DNA from: Pseudomonadota bacterium
Lineage (GTDB): Bacteria; Myxococcota_A; Polyangia; Haliangiales; Haliangiaceae
DNA: 38,953 nucleotides
Assembly: GCA_023428295.1 (NCBI GenBank)
Contig: JAEYYV010000026.1
Location: 1-38,953 of the forward strand
Direction: 5' to 3'
This document shows, in pieces, positions 29,750-38,953 of this stretch. The translations under genes were made by a program, and so were the position numbers. The notes below the pieces were generated by a model that saw only the letters and a program-made list of their open reading frames with translations, did not search any database and was not told the DNA's origin. Each line of letters opens with the position of its first letter. The first letter of the stretch is position 1.

Positions 29750-31810
29750 GTGGTGAGGCCACGCCGCGCCTGGATCTACGCGCTCACGATCACGGCGCTG
29801 CTCGTGCCGGCGGGCGGCATCGCGTATCTGGGTGCGGTCTCGTATCGCGACGAGCGCGGTGCGATCGCGGCGCAGGACGAGCGGCAGAAGCAGGCCGCGA
29901 AGGGGATCGCGAATCGGATCACGCGCGAGATCGACGAGACCCTCGACGCGATCGAGCGCGCCGCCGTGCTCGAGTCGCAGACCGAGGTGCAACCGGTGGT
30001 GTCGATGCCGCTCGGCGAGCACTGGTTCTGGATCGACGCGAGCTCGCGCATGCGTGTGCCGCGGACCGGCGGCGAGCCGACGAACAGTGCGGGCCTCCTC
30101 GATCGCAGCGCGCCGTGTGCACCCGGTGCGCGCCTCGAGGAGTGCGTGAAGGATCTCTCGACGCGGCAGTCGCGTGTGGCTCGCCTGCACGCCGCGCAGC
30201 GCGCCGAGACGTGCAAAGGCGATGGATGCACGGCGAGCCTCGTCGAGGCGCGGCGGCACTACGACGCGCTCGACACGTTCGCCGATACGGGCCCGCCCGC
30301 GCTGCTCGGTCTCGCGCGCGTGCATCAGCGGCTCGGCGACGCCCACGCCGCACAGCAAGCGCTGGCCGAGCTCGAGCGGCGGTTCGCGAATGGCTCGTTC
30401 GACGGTGTGATGCCGGTGTCGCTCGTCGTCGCGCTGCTTCGTGCGACGACCACGGCGGCGCGGCTCGAGGTCGCGCGGGACGTCCTCGCGAACAAGTACA
30501 CGCTGTCGCCGACGGATCGTCTCGGCGTTCTCCAGCGGATTCGCGCGCTCGTGCCCGCTGCCGACGGCGCCGCCCTCGAGGAAGACATCGAGCGGATCAA
30601 GATCGACGCGCGCGCAGCGGCCGGACTCGCCGAGGACGTCCCCGAGATCCTGCGCACGGCCACGCCCGAGTGGCGCGTGCGGACGGCGACGCGCGAGGCA
30701 GCCCGCACGCTGATCTATCGGCGGCGCGCGGACGGCGGCGTGATCGGGATGTCCGTCGACGCGCCGATGCTCAAGGCCGTCGCGGGATCCGACGCGGCCG
30801 AGAACGTCGCGACGCACGCGCAGGTGCTCGTGTTGCCCGCCGGCGCCACGCCGCCTCCTGCGCTGCGGACGATCGTGCAGGTGCCGCTCGGCGAAGCGCT
30901 GCCGCACCTCGCGCTCGCGATCGTGAATCCGATCTCCGATCCGGATCCGCGCGACGCCGTCATCGCAGAGCGCAGCAAGCGCCACGTGCTGTACACGTCC
31001 GCGCTCGCGATCGCGCTCGGCGCGGGCATCGTGCTCATCATTCGCGCGGCCGCTCGCCAGCGCGAGCTCGCGCAGCTCAAGAGCGACTTCGTGTCGACGG
31101 TCTCGCACGAGCTGAAGACACCGCTCACCTCGATCCGCATGTTCGCGGAGATGCTCGAGCAGGGCGTGGCGCAGGGCGATCCCGCGAAGATGGCGCGCTA
31201 TCACGGCGTGATCGTCCAGGAGTCGCAGCGGCTCGGCCTCCTCATCGCGAACCTCCTCGACTACGCGCAGATCGAGAAGGGCACGCGACGCTACGCACCG
31301 TCGCGGCACGAGGTGGGGCAACTCGCGCGCCTGGCGGTCACCACGTTCGAGACGCTGCGGGATCCAGAAGCCACGTCGGGTATCGGGAGATCGCGCAATT
31401 CCATCGACGTCGAGGTGTCGTTGGAGGCAGCCCATGCGGAGGTCGAAGTCGATCGCGATGTCGTGGTGCAAGCCGTGCTGAACCTCCTCGCCAACGCCGA
31501 CAAGTACGGCGGTGACGACCAGCGCATCGAGGTCAGGGTCGGTGCCGATCAGAGCCACGCGTTCATCGCGGTGCGCGATCACGGCCCGGGCATCCCGGCC
31601 TCCGAGCAGCCGCGCATCTTTCGCGAGTTCTATCGCTCCCCCGAGGCCTACCGCTCCGGCGTCGAGGGAACGGGCCTCGGGCTCGCGCTCGTGAAGCGCC
31701 ACATCGAAGCGCTCGGCGGAACCGTCGACGTGGCATCGGTCGTCGGCCAAGGCGCGACGTTCACCATCCGGCTCCCGCGAACGGGCATGCTCGGGGAGGC
31801 GGCTGTATGA
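29750..31810 (+). CDS. Membrane sensor histidine kinase
   Basis: 686 residues from GTG 29750. Two membrane helices (about 8-30 and 412-432) enclose a roughly 380-residue extracytoplasmic sensor rich in helices, with one TPR-like pair near 183-212 (ALLGLARVHQRLGDAHAAQQ). The kinase core has DHp VSHELKTP (His453), N box NLLANADKYG (Asn582), G1 DHGPGIP, and G2 GTGLGLALVKRH. The sensor family is not recognised and its ligand unknown. Its stop overlaps the ATG of an OmpR-type regulator (ATGA), the evident partner. GTG GTG are tandem candidate starts. Confidence 0.92.
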   Translation: MVRPRRAWIYALTITALLVPAGGIAYLGAVSYRDERGAIAAQDERQKQAAKGIANRITREIDETLDAIERAAVLESQTEVQPVVSMPLGEHWFWIDASSRMRVPRTGGEPTNSAGLLDRSAPCAPGARLEECVKDLSTRQSRVARLHAAQRAETCKGDGCTASLVEARRHYDALDTFADTGPPALLGLARVHQRLGDAHAAQQALAELERRFANGSFDGVMPVSLVVALLRATTTAARLEVARDVLANKYTLSPTDRLGVLQRIRALVPAADGAALEEDIERIKIDARAAAGLAEDVPEILRTATPEWRVRTATREAARTLIYRRRADGGVIGMSVDAPMLKAVAGSDAAENVATHAQVLVLPAGATPPPALRTIVQVPLGEALPHLALAIVNPISDPDPRDAVIAERSKRHVLYTSALAIALGAGIVLIIRAAARQRELAQLKSDFVSTVSHELKTPLTSIRMFAEMLEQGVAQGDPAKMARYHGVIVQESQRLGLLIANLLDYAQIEKGTRRYAPSRHEVGQLARLAVTTFETLRDPEATSGIGRSRNSIDVEVSLEAAHAEVEVDRDVVVQAVLNLLANADKYGGDDQRIEVRVGADQSHAFIAVRDHGPGIPASEQPRIFREFYRSPEAYRSGVEGTGLGLALVKRHIEALGGTVDVASVVGQGATFTIRLPRTGMLGEAAV

Positions 31811-32529
31811 CGCGCATCCTGGTCATCGAAGACGATCCGTCGATCCGCATGGGTCTCGTCGACACGCTCACCGCGAAGGGCTACGAGGTCGAGGCGGTCG
31901 GCCGCGGCGGCGAGGGCGCCGAGCGCGCGTCGTCGGGGCGCTTCGATCTCGCGGTGCTCGACGTGATGCTGCCCGACATCGACGGCTTCGAGGTGCTGCG
32001 CCGCGTGCGCAGCTCGCCCGCGCGGAAGCTCGCGGTGATCATGCTGTCTGCGCGCGGTGCCGAGCTCGATCGCGTGCGCGGCCTCGAGCTCGGTGCCGAC
32101 GATTATGTCACCAAGCCGTTCTCGCTGATGGAGCTGCTCGCGCGCGTGGCGTCGGTGCTGCGCCGCGCACAAGGCGAGACCGCGGATCCGATCGCGCTGT
32201 CGTTCGCGAACATCGAGATCGATCTCGTCGGCCAGGTCTGCACGCGCGGCGGCAAGCGAATCGAGCTGCCCTCGCGCGCGTTCGCGATCCTGAAGGTGTT
32301 CGCGCGGCGGCCCGGCGAGGTCGTGTCGCGCGACGTGCTGCTCGACGAAGCGTGGGGCTACGACGACTATCCGAACACGCGCACCGTCGACAACCACCTC
32401 GTGAAGCTGCGCCGCGCCCTCGAGGACGAGCCCGATAAGCCGCGCTTTCTCATCACGATCCACGGAGCGGGCTACAAGCTCGACGTTCCACGCACGGCCG
32501 TCCGCTGGCCTGGAGTGACGACATCGTGA
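31807..32529 (+). CDS. OmpR-family response regulator
   Basis: 240 residues. Receiver domain (1-118): acidic Asp9-Asp10, phospho-acceptor Asp52, Ser81 and Lys103 (YVTKPF). C-terminal winged helix (about 130-228): ELPSRAFAILKVFARRPGEV, RTVDNHLVKLRRALE and the wing IHGAGYKLD. It should bind DNA as a phosphorylated dimer and respond to the kinase encoded immediately upstream (four-base overlap). Its stop overlaps the GTG start of the next gene, so a lipoprotein is cotranscribed and may be part of the sensing or output. Confidence 0.95.
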   Translation: MTRILVIEDDPSIRMGLVDTLTAKGYEVEAVGRGGEGAERASSGRFDLAVLDVMLPDIDGFEVLRRVRSSPARKLAVIMLSARGAELDRVRGLELGADDYVTKPFSLMELLARVASVLRRAQGETADPIALSFANIEIDLVGQVCTRGGKRIELPSRAFAILKVFARRPGEVVSRDVLLDEAWGYDDYPNTRTVDNHLVKLRRALEDEPDKPRFLITIHGAGYKLDVPRTAVRWPGVTTS

Positions 32530-33587
32530 CGAAGGTTTGCAAACTGATGACGCAACGCCGGGTCGCGACGTGTCGTCCTGATCGAGGCGCGGTGACTGTG
32601 CCGGCATCGGTCGCCGTAACCGGCGGGAGAACGATCGGTGCCGGCGCAGTGCCCGTCTTCGCAGGCGCTGTCGTTCCCCGTGCTCTCCTCGCTGCGGCGG
32701 TCACCGCGCTCGTCGGCATCGGCTGCGGCGACGACACGCCGCGCGTCACGATCCCCGAGACCCTTCCCTCGATCGAGCGCGCTGTCGCCGATCTTTCGCT
32801 CGGCATCACCACGGAGCTCGACGGCACGGCCCCGCTGTTCGGCGACGCGATCCTCGCGGAGCTGCTCGGCGACGAAGCCACCGCGCGCGCGGGCTACGAG
32901 AAGATCCTCGCCACGCCCGACTCGCCGGCGTCGCTCGCGGCCAAGAGCGCGCTGCACCTCGCGCAGCTCGAGTCGCTCGCCGGACGCTCGCGTCACGCGC
33001 TCGACCTCGTGGTCCGCGCGGCCGCTCTCGCGCCCGGCGACATCGCGATCGCCGAGGGTGTGGCGCAGCTCCGCGCCGACGCCGTCGCTGCCTCGGGCGA
33101 AGGCAACATTCGTGGCCCGCGGATCGGCACGCCGCTCGCCGGCGTGGACCCCAAGGTCGCCGACGCCTTCGCTGCGACCGAGCGGATGATGGCCAAGGTC
33201 CATCGCCTGCGGCCGCGCCCGTTCATCGAGGCGCTGTCGTCGTCGATTCGCGCGAAGGAGATCGCGACCGAGGATGTCGTCGCGAGCTATCGCGCGGTGG
33301 CCGAGAACGGCGGTCTCGCGCGGATCGCGTCGCACTATCGGGCGGGCTCGCTCTACCACGATCTCGCGCTGGGCCTGCTGTTCGAGCTGCCGCCCGAGCT
33401 CGATCCGAGCGTCGCCGCAGGTCTGCGCCGCACGCTTCGCGGTCGCGCGCAGGCGTATCTCAAGAAGGCGGTCGCCGAGTACGAGCTCGCGCTCGCCGCT
33501 ACTGCGACCCCGGACTCGGAGCTGTGGCGCCTCGCGGCCGAAGCCGACCTGCGCTCCGCGCGCGACGTGCTCGGCGAAGGCAGCTAG
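32526..33587 (+). CDS. Probable lipoprotein, third gene of kinase operon
   Basis: Up to 353 residues from GTG 32526, which overlaps the regulator stop (GTGA). A hydrophobic run ends in LVGIGC, a lipobox, but about 65 residues precede it from this start; GTG 32649 would give a normal signal peptide. The mature part is helical and repeat-like, with LGDEATARAGYEKILATPD and LAAKSALHLAQLESLAGRSR resembling degenerate TPRs. No enzymatic motif. Coupling to the kinase and regulator suggests an envelope partner of the sensor, inference from position. The start choice remains open. Confidence 0.75.
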   Translation: MTKVCKLMTQRRVATCRPDRGAVTVPASVAVTGGRTIGAGAVPVFAGAVVPRALLAAAVTALVGIGCGDDTPRVTIPETLPSIERAVADLSLGITTELDGTAPLFGDAILAELLGDEATARAGYEKILATPDSPASLAAKSALHLAQLESLAGRSRHALDLVVRAAALAPGDIAIAEGVAQLRADAVAASGEGNIRGPRIGTPLAGVDPKVADAFAATERMMAKVHRLRPRPFIEALSSSIRAKEIATEDVVASYRAVAENGGLARIASHYRAGSLYHDLALGLLFELPPELDPSVAAGLRRTLRGRAQAYLKKAVAEYELALAATATPDSELWRLAAEADLRSARDVLGEGS

Positions 33588-33631
33588 TCGGCGCCCCATT
33601 AGATGCACGACATGCGCAACAATAGGGCCCC

Positions 33632-34591
33632 ATGTCGCTGGCGATCGTGATCGATGGGCGCGTGGTGGATGCAGCGAGCGCGCGCATCTCGGTGCTCGAT
33701 CGCGGGCTGCTCTACGGCGACGGGCTGTTCGAGGTGCTGCGCACGTGGAACGGGCGCGCGATCGATCTCGACGCGCACCTCGATCGGCTCGCCGACAGCG
33801 CGCGATGGCTGCGATTGCCGATCGATCGCGCTGCGATCGCGCACGCCGTGCAACTCGCTATCGGCGCAGCGAGCGCTATTGCGCCGCCGACGACAAGTAC
33901 GACGAGCACGAGCACGAGCACGACGACGGCGACGAGTACGACCAGCTCGCGGGACTATCGGATCCGTATCGTCGTCACGCGGGGACCGGGTGGGCTCGCC
34001 GTGCCGATGGCGAGCGCGGGGCCGGGGCACACGATCGTGATCGCCGAGCCGCTCGGTGCGCTCACACAGACGATGTCGTTGGCGCTCGTCGAGTGGGCGC
34101 TGCCCGAGCGCGTGGGACGAGGACACAAGACGCTCGCGTACCTCGATCACATCATCGCCAAGGAGCTCGCGCGTGAGCGGGGCGCCGACGACGCGGTGCG
34201 CCTCGATGCCAGCGGCAAGGTCGTGGAGGGCGGGACGTGCAACGTGTTCGCGGTGATCGGGGGCGTCGTGTTCGGCGCGAGCGATGGGTTCGCAGCGGCT
34301 CCCGGCTTCGCCCCCGATGGCGGCGACGATCAGGCGGAGCGGGGCGGTGTGTTGCCGGGCGTGACCGCGGCGCGGGTAGTGTCGATCTGTCGCCAGGCGG
34401 ACATCCCTGTGGTGATCGGACCGATCGAGGTCACCGCATTTCTTGCGGCGGACGAGGTGTTCGCGACGAGCGCCATTCGCGGCGTGGTCGCGGTCACTCG
34501 GCTCATCTCCGACGGTGAGCGCGACCTCCCGTGCGGAGTGTTAACGAGCCGGATCCGTGCGGCCTACGTCGGTGCGATGAGCTCGCTCTGA
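33632..34591 (+). CDS. Class IV aminotransferase (PLP) with Thr/Ser insert
   Basis: 319 residues from ATG 33632, with AGGG just upstream. Fold-type IV signatures: LDRGLLYGDGLFEVLRTWNG, PLP lysine Lys166 in GRGHKTLAYLDHI, VEGGTCNVFAV, and GVLPGVTAARV. The group includes branched-chain and D-amino-acid aminotransferases and aminodeoxychorismate lyase (PabC); short length and gene context favour a PabC or D-amino-acid type, but substrate residues were not resolved. Residues 87-106 are a pure Thr/Ser/Ala tract from a microsatellite-like DNA stretch, just before strand YRIRIVVTRGPG. A second Gly/Ala-rich insertion lies near 215-240. Confidence 0.88.
   Translation: MSLAIVIDGRVVDAASARISVLDRGLLYGDGLFEVLRTWNGRAIDLDAHLDRLADSARWLRLPIDRAAIAHAVQLAIGAASAIAPPTTSTTSTSTSTTTATSTTSSRDYRIRIVVTRGPGGLAVPMASAGPGHTIVIAEPLGALTQTMSLALVEWALPERVGRGHKTLAYLDHIIAKELARERGADDAVRLDASGKVVEGGTCNVFAVIGGVVFGASDGFAAAPGFAPDGGDDQAERGGVLPGVTAARVVSICRQADIPVVIGPIEVTAFLAADEVFATSAIRGVVAVTRLISDGERDLPCGVLTSRIRAAYVGAMSSL
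33890..33949 (+). repeat. Microsatellite-like ACG/AGC tract inside aminotransferase
   Basis: About 60 bases of mixed ACG, AGC and AGT triplets keep the reading frame and encode Thr/Ser residues 87-106. Triplet repeats of this kind expand or shrink by slippage in whole codons. The surrounding domain is otherwise intact. Confidence 0.75.
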
Positions 34592-34607
34592 TATATAGTC
34601 GCGGCTG

Positions 34608-36257
34608 ATGGCCAAAGACGGCCGAGAGTTGCGCGAGGAGGCTGCGGCTGCGACCGCCGCCGGCAAGTACAAGCGCGCGCTCAACGCGTACCTCGAGCTC
34701 GAGCGGATCGAGCCGCGGGACGCGCAGTGGGCCAAGCGCGCCGCCGAGACCTACAAGAAGCTCGGAAACAACAAGCACGCGATCGAGGCGTTCGAGCGGA
34801 GCGCCGAGAGGTACGCGCAGAACGGCTTCCTCGTGCAGGCGATCGCGGTGTGCAAGCTGATCCTGCAGATCGATCCGCAGAACGCGAACGCGCTCAGCCG
34901 ATTGGCTCAGCTCAACGAGCAAGCGGGGCAGGGACCGACGAGGGCGCATAGCTTTGCCGAGAACAACCCGGCGCTGCACGCCAACCCGAACGTCGCTGCG
35001 ATTCGCAGCCGTCACATCACGGCGCTAAAGCTGACGCCCGCCGAGCAAGCGCAGGCCGATGCGGTCGCGAGGGCGCAGGAGGCCGCCCGTCCCGCGTGGA
35101 CCGAGTCGCCGCCGCACACGCAGACGCAGCCGATGTTCCGCACGCGCAACAAGCCGACGACGCCGCCGTACGTGCCCGGCATCGCGATGTCACGTACCAA
35201 GAGCAAGCCCATCCAGCTCCCGCCGGGCGCGGCCCTCGAGACGGTCAACCTCGCCAAAGAGGTTCCGCAGACGGTGATGTCGAGCCCGGGCGTGCACGTC
35301 ATTCCCATCGACGACGACGAGCTCGAGATCGAGATCCGCACGTCGACTCCATCGATCGAGATCGAGCCGCCGGACGAGGAAGCGATCCACGCGGAGGTGG
35401 ACGACTCCACCGAGCTCGCGCTCGAGGACATCGAGGAGATTCCGCTCGCGGAGCCGCGCCCGATCGGCATGGTCGCTGCGCGCGCACTCGCGGCCACGCC
35501 GCTGTTCGCGGGCCTGCCCAAGGAGGCGCTCGAGGCGCTCGTCTCGAACCTGACGCTCGTGTCGCTCGAGGCGAACGCCGTGCTGTTCCACGAGGGCGAT
35601 CCGGGCGACGCGCTCTACGTGATCGTCGAGGGCGAGGTCAGCGTGCAGGCCGAGGGACCGCCGCGCGTGGAGATGGCGCGCCTCGGGCCCGGCTCGTTCA
35701 TCGGCGAGGTGGCGCTGATGACGGATCAGCCGCGCTCGGCGACGGTGATCGCCGCGCAGACGTCGGAGCTCTTGCGCATCGATCGCCACACCCTCTCGCG
35801 CGTGCTCGCCGATCACGGCGACGTGCTCCGCGCGGTGCTGCGCTTCGTGCGCGATCGCTTGGTCGATCGCTGGATGCGCACGAGCCCGCTGTTCCGCCCG
35901 TTCTCCGACGAGCAACGCGCCGAGCTCGCGAGCAAGTTCAAGTTCCTCGAGATCGAGCCCTCGACGGTGCTCCTCGGCAGTGGCCAGAAGCCCGACGGCC
36001 TCTACATCGTGCTCGCGGGTCACTTCAGCGTCGTGCGCGACGGCCAGACCGTCGTCACGCTCGGCCCGGGCGATCTGATCGGCGAGACCGCGCTGCTCTC
36101 GAGTGTCGCGTTCAAGAGCGATGTCATCGCGCGCGGCAAAGGTCTCGCGCTGTGCCTCCCCGCGCCCGCGTTCCGCGAGATCATCATGACGCACCCGCAC
36201 GTGCTCGAGGTGATCGGCGAGCAAGCGGAGCAGTCGCGCCGCCTGCAGATCCTCTAG
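34608..36257 (+). CDS. TPR protein with two cyclic-nucleotide-binding domains
   Basis: 549 residues from ATG 34608. In order: three TPR-like helix pairs (about 8-108: YKRALNAYLELERIEPRDAQ, NKHAIEAFERSAERYAQNGF), a long disordered Pro/Gln/Glu linker (about 110-290), and two cNMP-binding domains (about 296-410 and 422-540). The first has an intact phosphate-binding cassette FIGEVALMTDQPRSATV with its Arg; in the second, LIGETALLSSVAFKSDV lacks the Arg-Ser, so it may not bind. No output enzyme or DNA-binding domain is attached, suggesting a cytoplasmic scaffold or adaptor sensing cAMP/cGMP. TATATA (34592-34597) lies 10 bases before the start, with no ribosome-binding site. Confidence 0.9.
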   Translation: MAKDGRELREEAAAATAAGKYKRALNAYLELERIEPRDAQWAKRAAETYKKLGNNKHAIEAFERSAERYAQNGFLVQAIAVCKLILQIDPQNANALSRLAQLNEQAGQGPTRAHSFAENNPALHANPNVAAIRSRHITALKLTPAEQAQADAVARAQEAARPAWTESPPHTQTQPMFRTRNKPTTPPYVPGIAMSRTKSKPIQLPPGAALETVNLAKEVPQTVMSSPGVHVIPIDDDELEIEIRTSTPSIEIEPPDEEAIHAEVDDSTELALEDIEEIPLAEPRPIGMVAARALAATPLFAGLPKEALEALVSNLTLVSLEANAVLFHEGDPGDALYVIVEGEVSVQAEGPPRVEMARLGPGSFIGEVALMTDQPRSATVIAAQTSELLRIDRHTLSRVLADHGDVLRAVLRFVRDRLVDRWMRTSPLFRPFSDEQRAELASKFKFLEIEPSTVLLGSGQKPDGLYIVLAGHFSVVRDGQTVVTLGPGDLIGETALLSSVAFKSDVIARGKGLALCLPAPAFREIIMTHPHVLEVIGEQAEQSRRLQIL

Positions 36258-36263
36258 CGTGTT

Positions 36264-36497
36264 CTACGGTCGACCGACGAGGTTCGTGAACGAGCGCCCG
36301 CTCGCGTACATCGCCGCGATCGCGAGCGCGACGAGCGCGCACCACGTGAACGCGGGGTGAAGCTCCGAGAACAGCGTCATCACGATCGCGATCACGACCC
36401 AGAACACGGCCGCCCAGCGGTAGATGCCGCGCCTTCGCCGGCGCTCCGACGCCTCGAACGCGTCCGAGTCCCCGTCGTCGCCGCCGTCCCCGCTCAT
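36264..36497 (-). CDS. Small two-helix membrane protein
   Basis: 77 residues from ATG 36497; a GTG at 36503 overlapping the upstream stop would add two. An acidic N-terminus (SGDGGDDGDSDAFEA) and an Arg cluster (RRRRR) precede two membrane helices (about 27-44 and 49-64), with a short basic tail. No family recognised. It directly follows another small membrane protein with a two-base gap, so they are cotranscribed. Confidence 0.7.
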   Translation of the reverse strand: MSGDGGDDGDSDAFEASERRRRRGIYRWAAVFWVVIAIVMTLFSELHPAFTWCALVALAIAAMYASGRSFTNLVGRP

Positions 36498-36499
36498 CG

Positions 36500-36829
36500 T
36501 CACTTCGACGAGCCTTTCGGAGGCGGCAGGTTGTCGATCGGGATGCTCTTGGACGGCATCTTGTCCTTCGAAGGCTCTTCGGTGGACGGACCAAACATGT
36601 TGCCGAACGGATTCCAGCCAAACGACACCGCCACGAGGCCGCCTCCCAGGAGCAAGTACACGATCCCGATGAGAAAGTGCGTTCGCCGGGCCATCGCGTA
36701 GAGGCCCTTTCGCTTCTGGGCGCGCGCCTCGTCCTCGTCGCTGCGGCGCGAGAGGATGATCCGGTAGACGCCGAAAATGATGACGAGTGCGGCGATGCCC
36801 AGGGTCAGCCAGATCGGTAGGCGCAGCAT
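36500..36829 (-). CDS. Small membrane protein of unknown function
   Basis: 109 residues from ATG 36829, chosen for AGGA eight bases upstream; the longer frame to 36997 adds 56 low-complexity residues antisense to the HAD gene. Two membrane helices (about 5-23 and 52-72, GIVYLLLGGGLVAVSFGW) flank a charged loop (RRSDEDEARAQKRKGLY). The C-terminal 35 residues are Pro/Lys-rich and outside the fold. No family recognised. It forms a pair with the downstream 77-residue membrane protein. Confidence 0.72.
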   Translation of the reverse strand: MLRLPIWLTLGIAALVIIFGVYRIILSRRSDEDEARAQKRKGLYAMARRTHFLIGIVYLLLGGGLVAVSFGWNPFGNMFGPSTEEPSKDKMPSKSIPIDNLPPPKGSSK

Positions 36830-36978
36830 GTACGGGTTCCTACCACGCAAAGCGGAGTTTCCGCCGATCGGGGAAATCCGGTGGCCCCTGGATGGGTGCG
36901 TACTTGGCAACGCATTGACAGGGGATCCTTGGCTGATCCAGAGTGCGCTCCGTTCCCGCTCCCGGGGACTCGGTCCGC

Positions 36979-37761
36979 ATGCACCCGCTGCCCACACCTC
37001 CGGCGAAGTACAAGAATTCCGCGGCGTTCTATGACGTCGACGGGACGCTGATCAAGATCAACATCGTCCACACGTTCGCGTACTACGCGAGCCGGCACGC
37101 ATCGCTGTCGGTGAGTGCGGCGAGTACGATCAAGACGGCGCTCTCCATCCCCGTGTTCTGGGCAGCCGACAAGCTCTCCCGGAAGTTCTTCAACGAGATC
37201 TTCTATCGCTCGTACGAAGGGCAGAGCGAGGATCGCTTGGTCACGCTGGCCGAAGAGCTGTTCGAGGATGTCGTCAAGCCGAACATCTATCCGCGCGCGA
37301 AGGATCTGATCGAAGAGAGCCGTCGCGCGGGCTGCCGCCAGGTGCTGCTCTCCGGTGCGCTCGACTTCACGATGCGTCCGCTCGCGCGGTACCTGGGCGT
37401 CGACGATCTGATCGCGAATCAGCTCGAGTTCGTCGACAACTACGCCACCGGCAAGCTCAAGAAGCCGTTCGTCGCCGGCGCGACCAAGGCGGAGATCATG
37501 CGCGCGTACGCCAAGCAGCACGGCATCGATCTCGCCGAGAGCTGGGCGTACTCGGACTCGTTCAGCGACTACGCGATGCTCGCAGTCGTCGGTCACCCGA
37601 CGGCGTGCAACCCGGACATGCGGCTGCGCGCGATGGCGCGGAGCTATGACTGGCCGGTGCTCGATCTCGACGAAGAAGCCGATCGCTCGGTCGCGCGTCG
37701 CCCGCAAGGGATGGCTCGTGACACCCGCGCGCCACGGCGCTTGCGAACTGGAAAGGCGTAA
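36979..37761 (+). CDS. HAD-IB family phosphatase
   Basis: 260 residues from ATG 36979; a GTG at 36943 is possible. The haloacid dehalogenase motifs are complete: nucleophile Asp19 and Asp21 in FYDVDGTL, Ser in VLLSGALDF, Lys in KPFVAGATKAEIM, and the acidic AYSDSFSDYAML. Between motifs I and II lies a helical cap with an AASTIKTALSIPVFWAADKL segment, as in the SerB-like HAD-IB group (TIGR01490). Substrates in this group include phosphoserine and lysophospholipid-type phosphates; none can be assigned here. The final 25 residues are basic and disordered. It ends three bases before the LarA-like gene, so the two are likely one transcript. Confidence 0.9.
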   Translation: MHPLPTPPAKYKNSAAFYDVDGTLIKINIVHTFAYYASRHASLSVSAASTIKTALSIPVFWAADKLSRKFFNEIFYRSYEGQSEDRLVTLAEELFEDVVKPNIYPRAKDLIEESRRAGCRQVLLSGALDFTMRPLARYLGVDDLIANQLEFVDNYATGKLKKPFVAGATKAEIMRAYAKQHGIDLAESWAYSDSFSDYAMLAVVGHPTACNPDMRLRAMARSYDWPVLDLDEEADRSVARRPQGMARDTRAPRRLRTGKA

Positions 37762-37764
37762 CTG

Positions 37765-38953
<1,189 letters not shown>

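Noticed and set aside
29705..31750. A 681-codon open frame on the minus strand
   Set aside because: Antisense to the histidine kinase with all catalytic boxes; no domain is visible in the shadow.
33890..33949. CRISPR-like or direct-repeat array
   Set aside because: It is a triplet microsatellite within a coding region, without spacers.

Overview
The window is about 39 kb of high-GC DNA that looks like a myxobacterium-type (Myxococcota) chromosome. The grounds are dense one- and two-component signalling, Ser/Thr kinases fused to TPR tails, an FHA-GGDEF protein, a PAS/GAF hybrid kinase, many short lipoproteins, and frequent 4-nt stop/start overlaps. No 16S gene is present, so the assignment rests on gene style only.

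Left part (1-15584): the window opens inside a TPR protein that resembles the C-terminal half of a Ser/Thr kinase. It is followed by a lipoprotein alpha/beta hydrolase, an FHA-GGDEF diguanylate cyclase, a DUF962/Mpo1-like membrane protein, a MEST-like hydrolase and a secreted trypsin-like protease. Next comes a divergent pair: an ECF-like sigma factor and a kinase whose N-terminus carries a CHCC zinc-finger anti-sigma-like motif. A lipoprotein follows, then a PAS/GAF hybrid histidine kinase flanked by a lone receiver and a lone PAS protein, and another lipoprotein.

Accessory part (about 16010-19549): a lipoprotein gene with two compensating frameshifts and a stranded coding remnant mark its left edge, and a tRNA-Thr(CGT) marks its right edge with its 3' end facing inward. 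Inside are a lower-GC three-gene overlapping cassette ending in a HEPN-like protein, an unknown basic protein, and a second cassette of excisionase-like HTH, unknown protein and frameshifted ribbon-helix-helix gene. No integrase, transposase or clear att repeat was found.

Right part (19611-38953) looks like core genome. It holds a phosphodiester-glycosidase-like lipoprotein; thiS-thiG-thiE; a CRP/FNR regulator; alr-mlaE-mlaF-mlaD with overlapping junctions; PilZ and DciA-like genes; and a dolichol-phosphate-mannose-synthase-like glycosyltransferase. It continues with a histidine kinase, response regulator and lipoprotein operon, a class IV aminotransferase with a Thr/Ser microsatellite insert, a TPR protein with two cyclic-nucleotide domains, two small membrane proteins, a HAD-IB phosphatase, and a LarA-like protein cut by the window end.

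The best candidates for something undescribed are the HEPN cassette, the zinc-finger/kinase fusion facing a sigma factor, and the alr-led lipid-transport operon whose MCE protein carries a large beta-rich tail.
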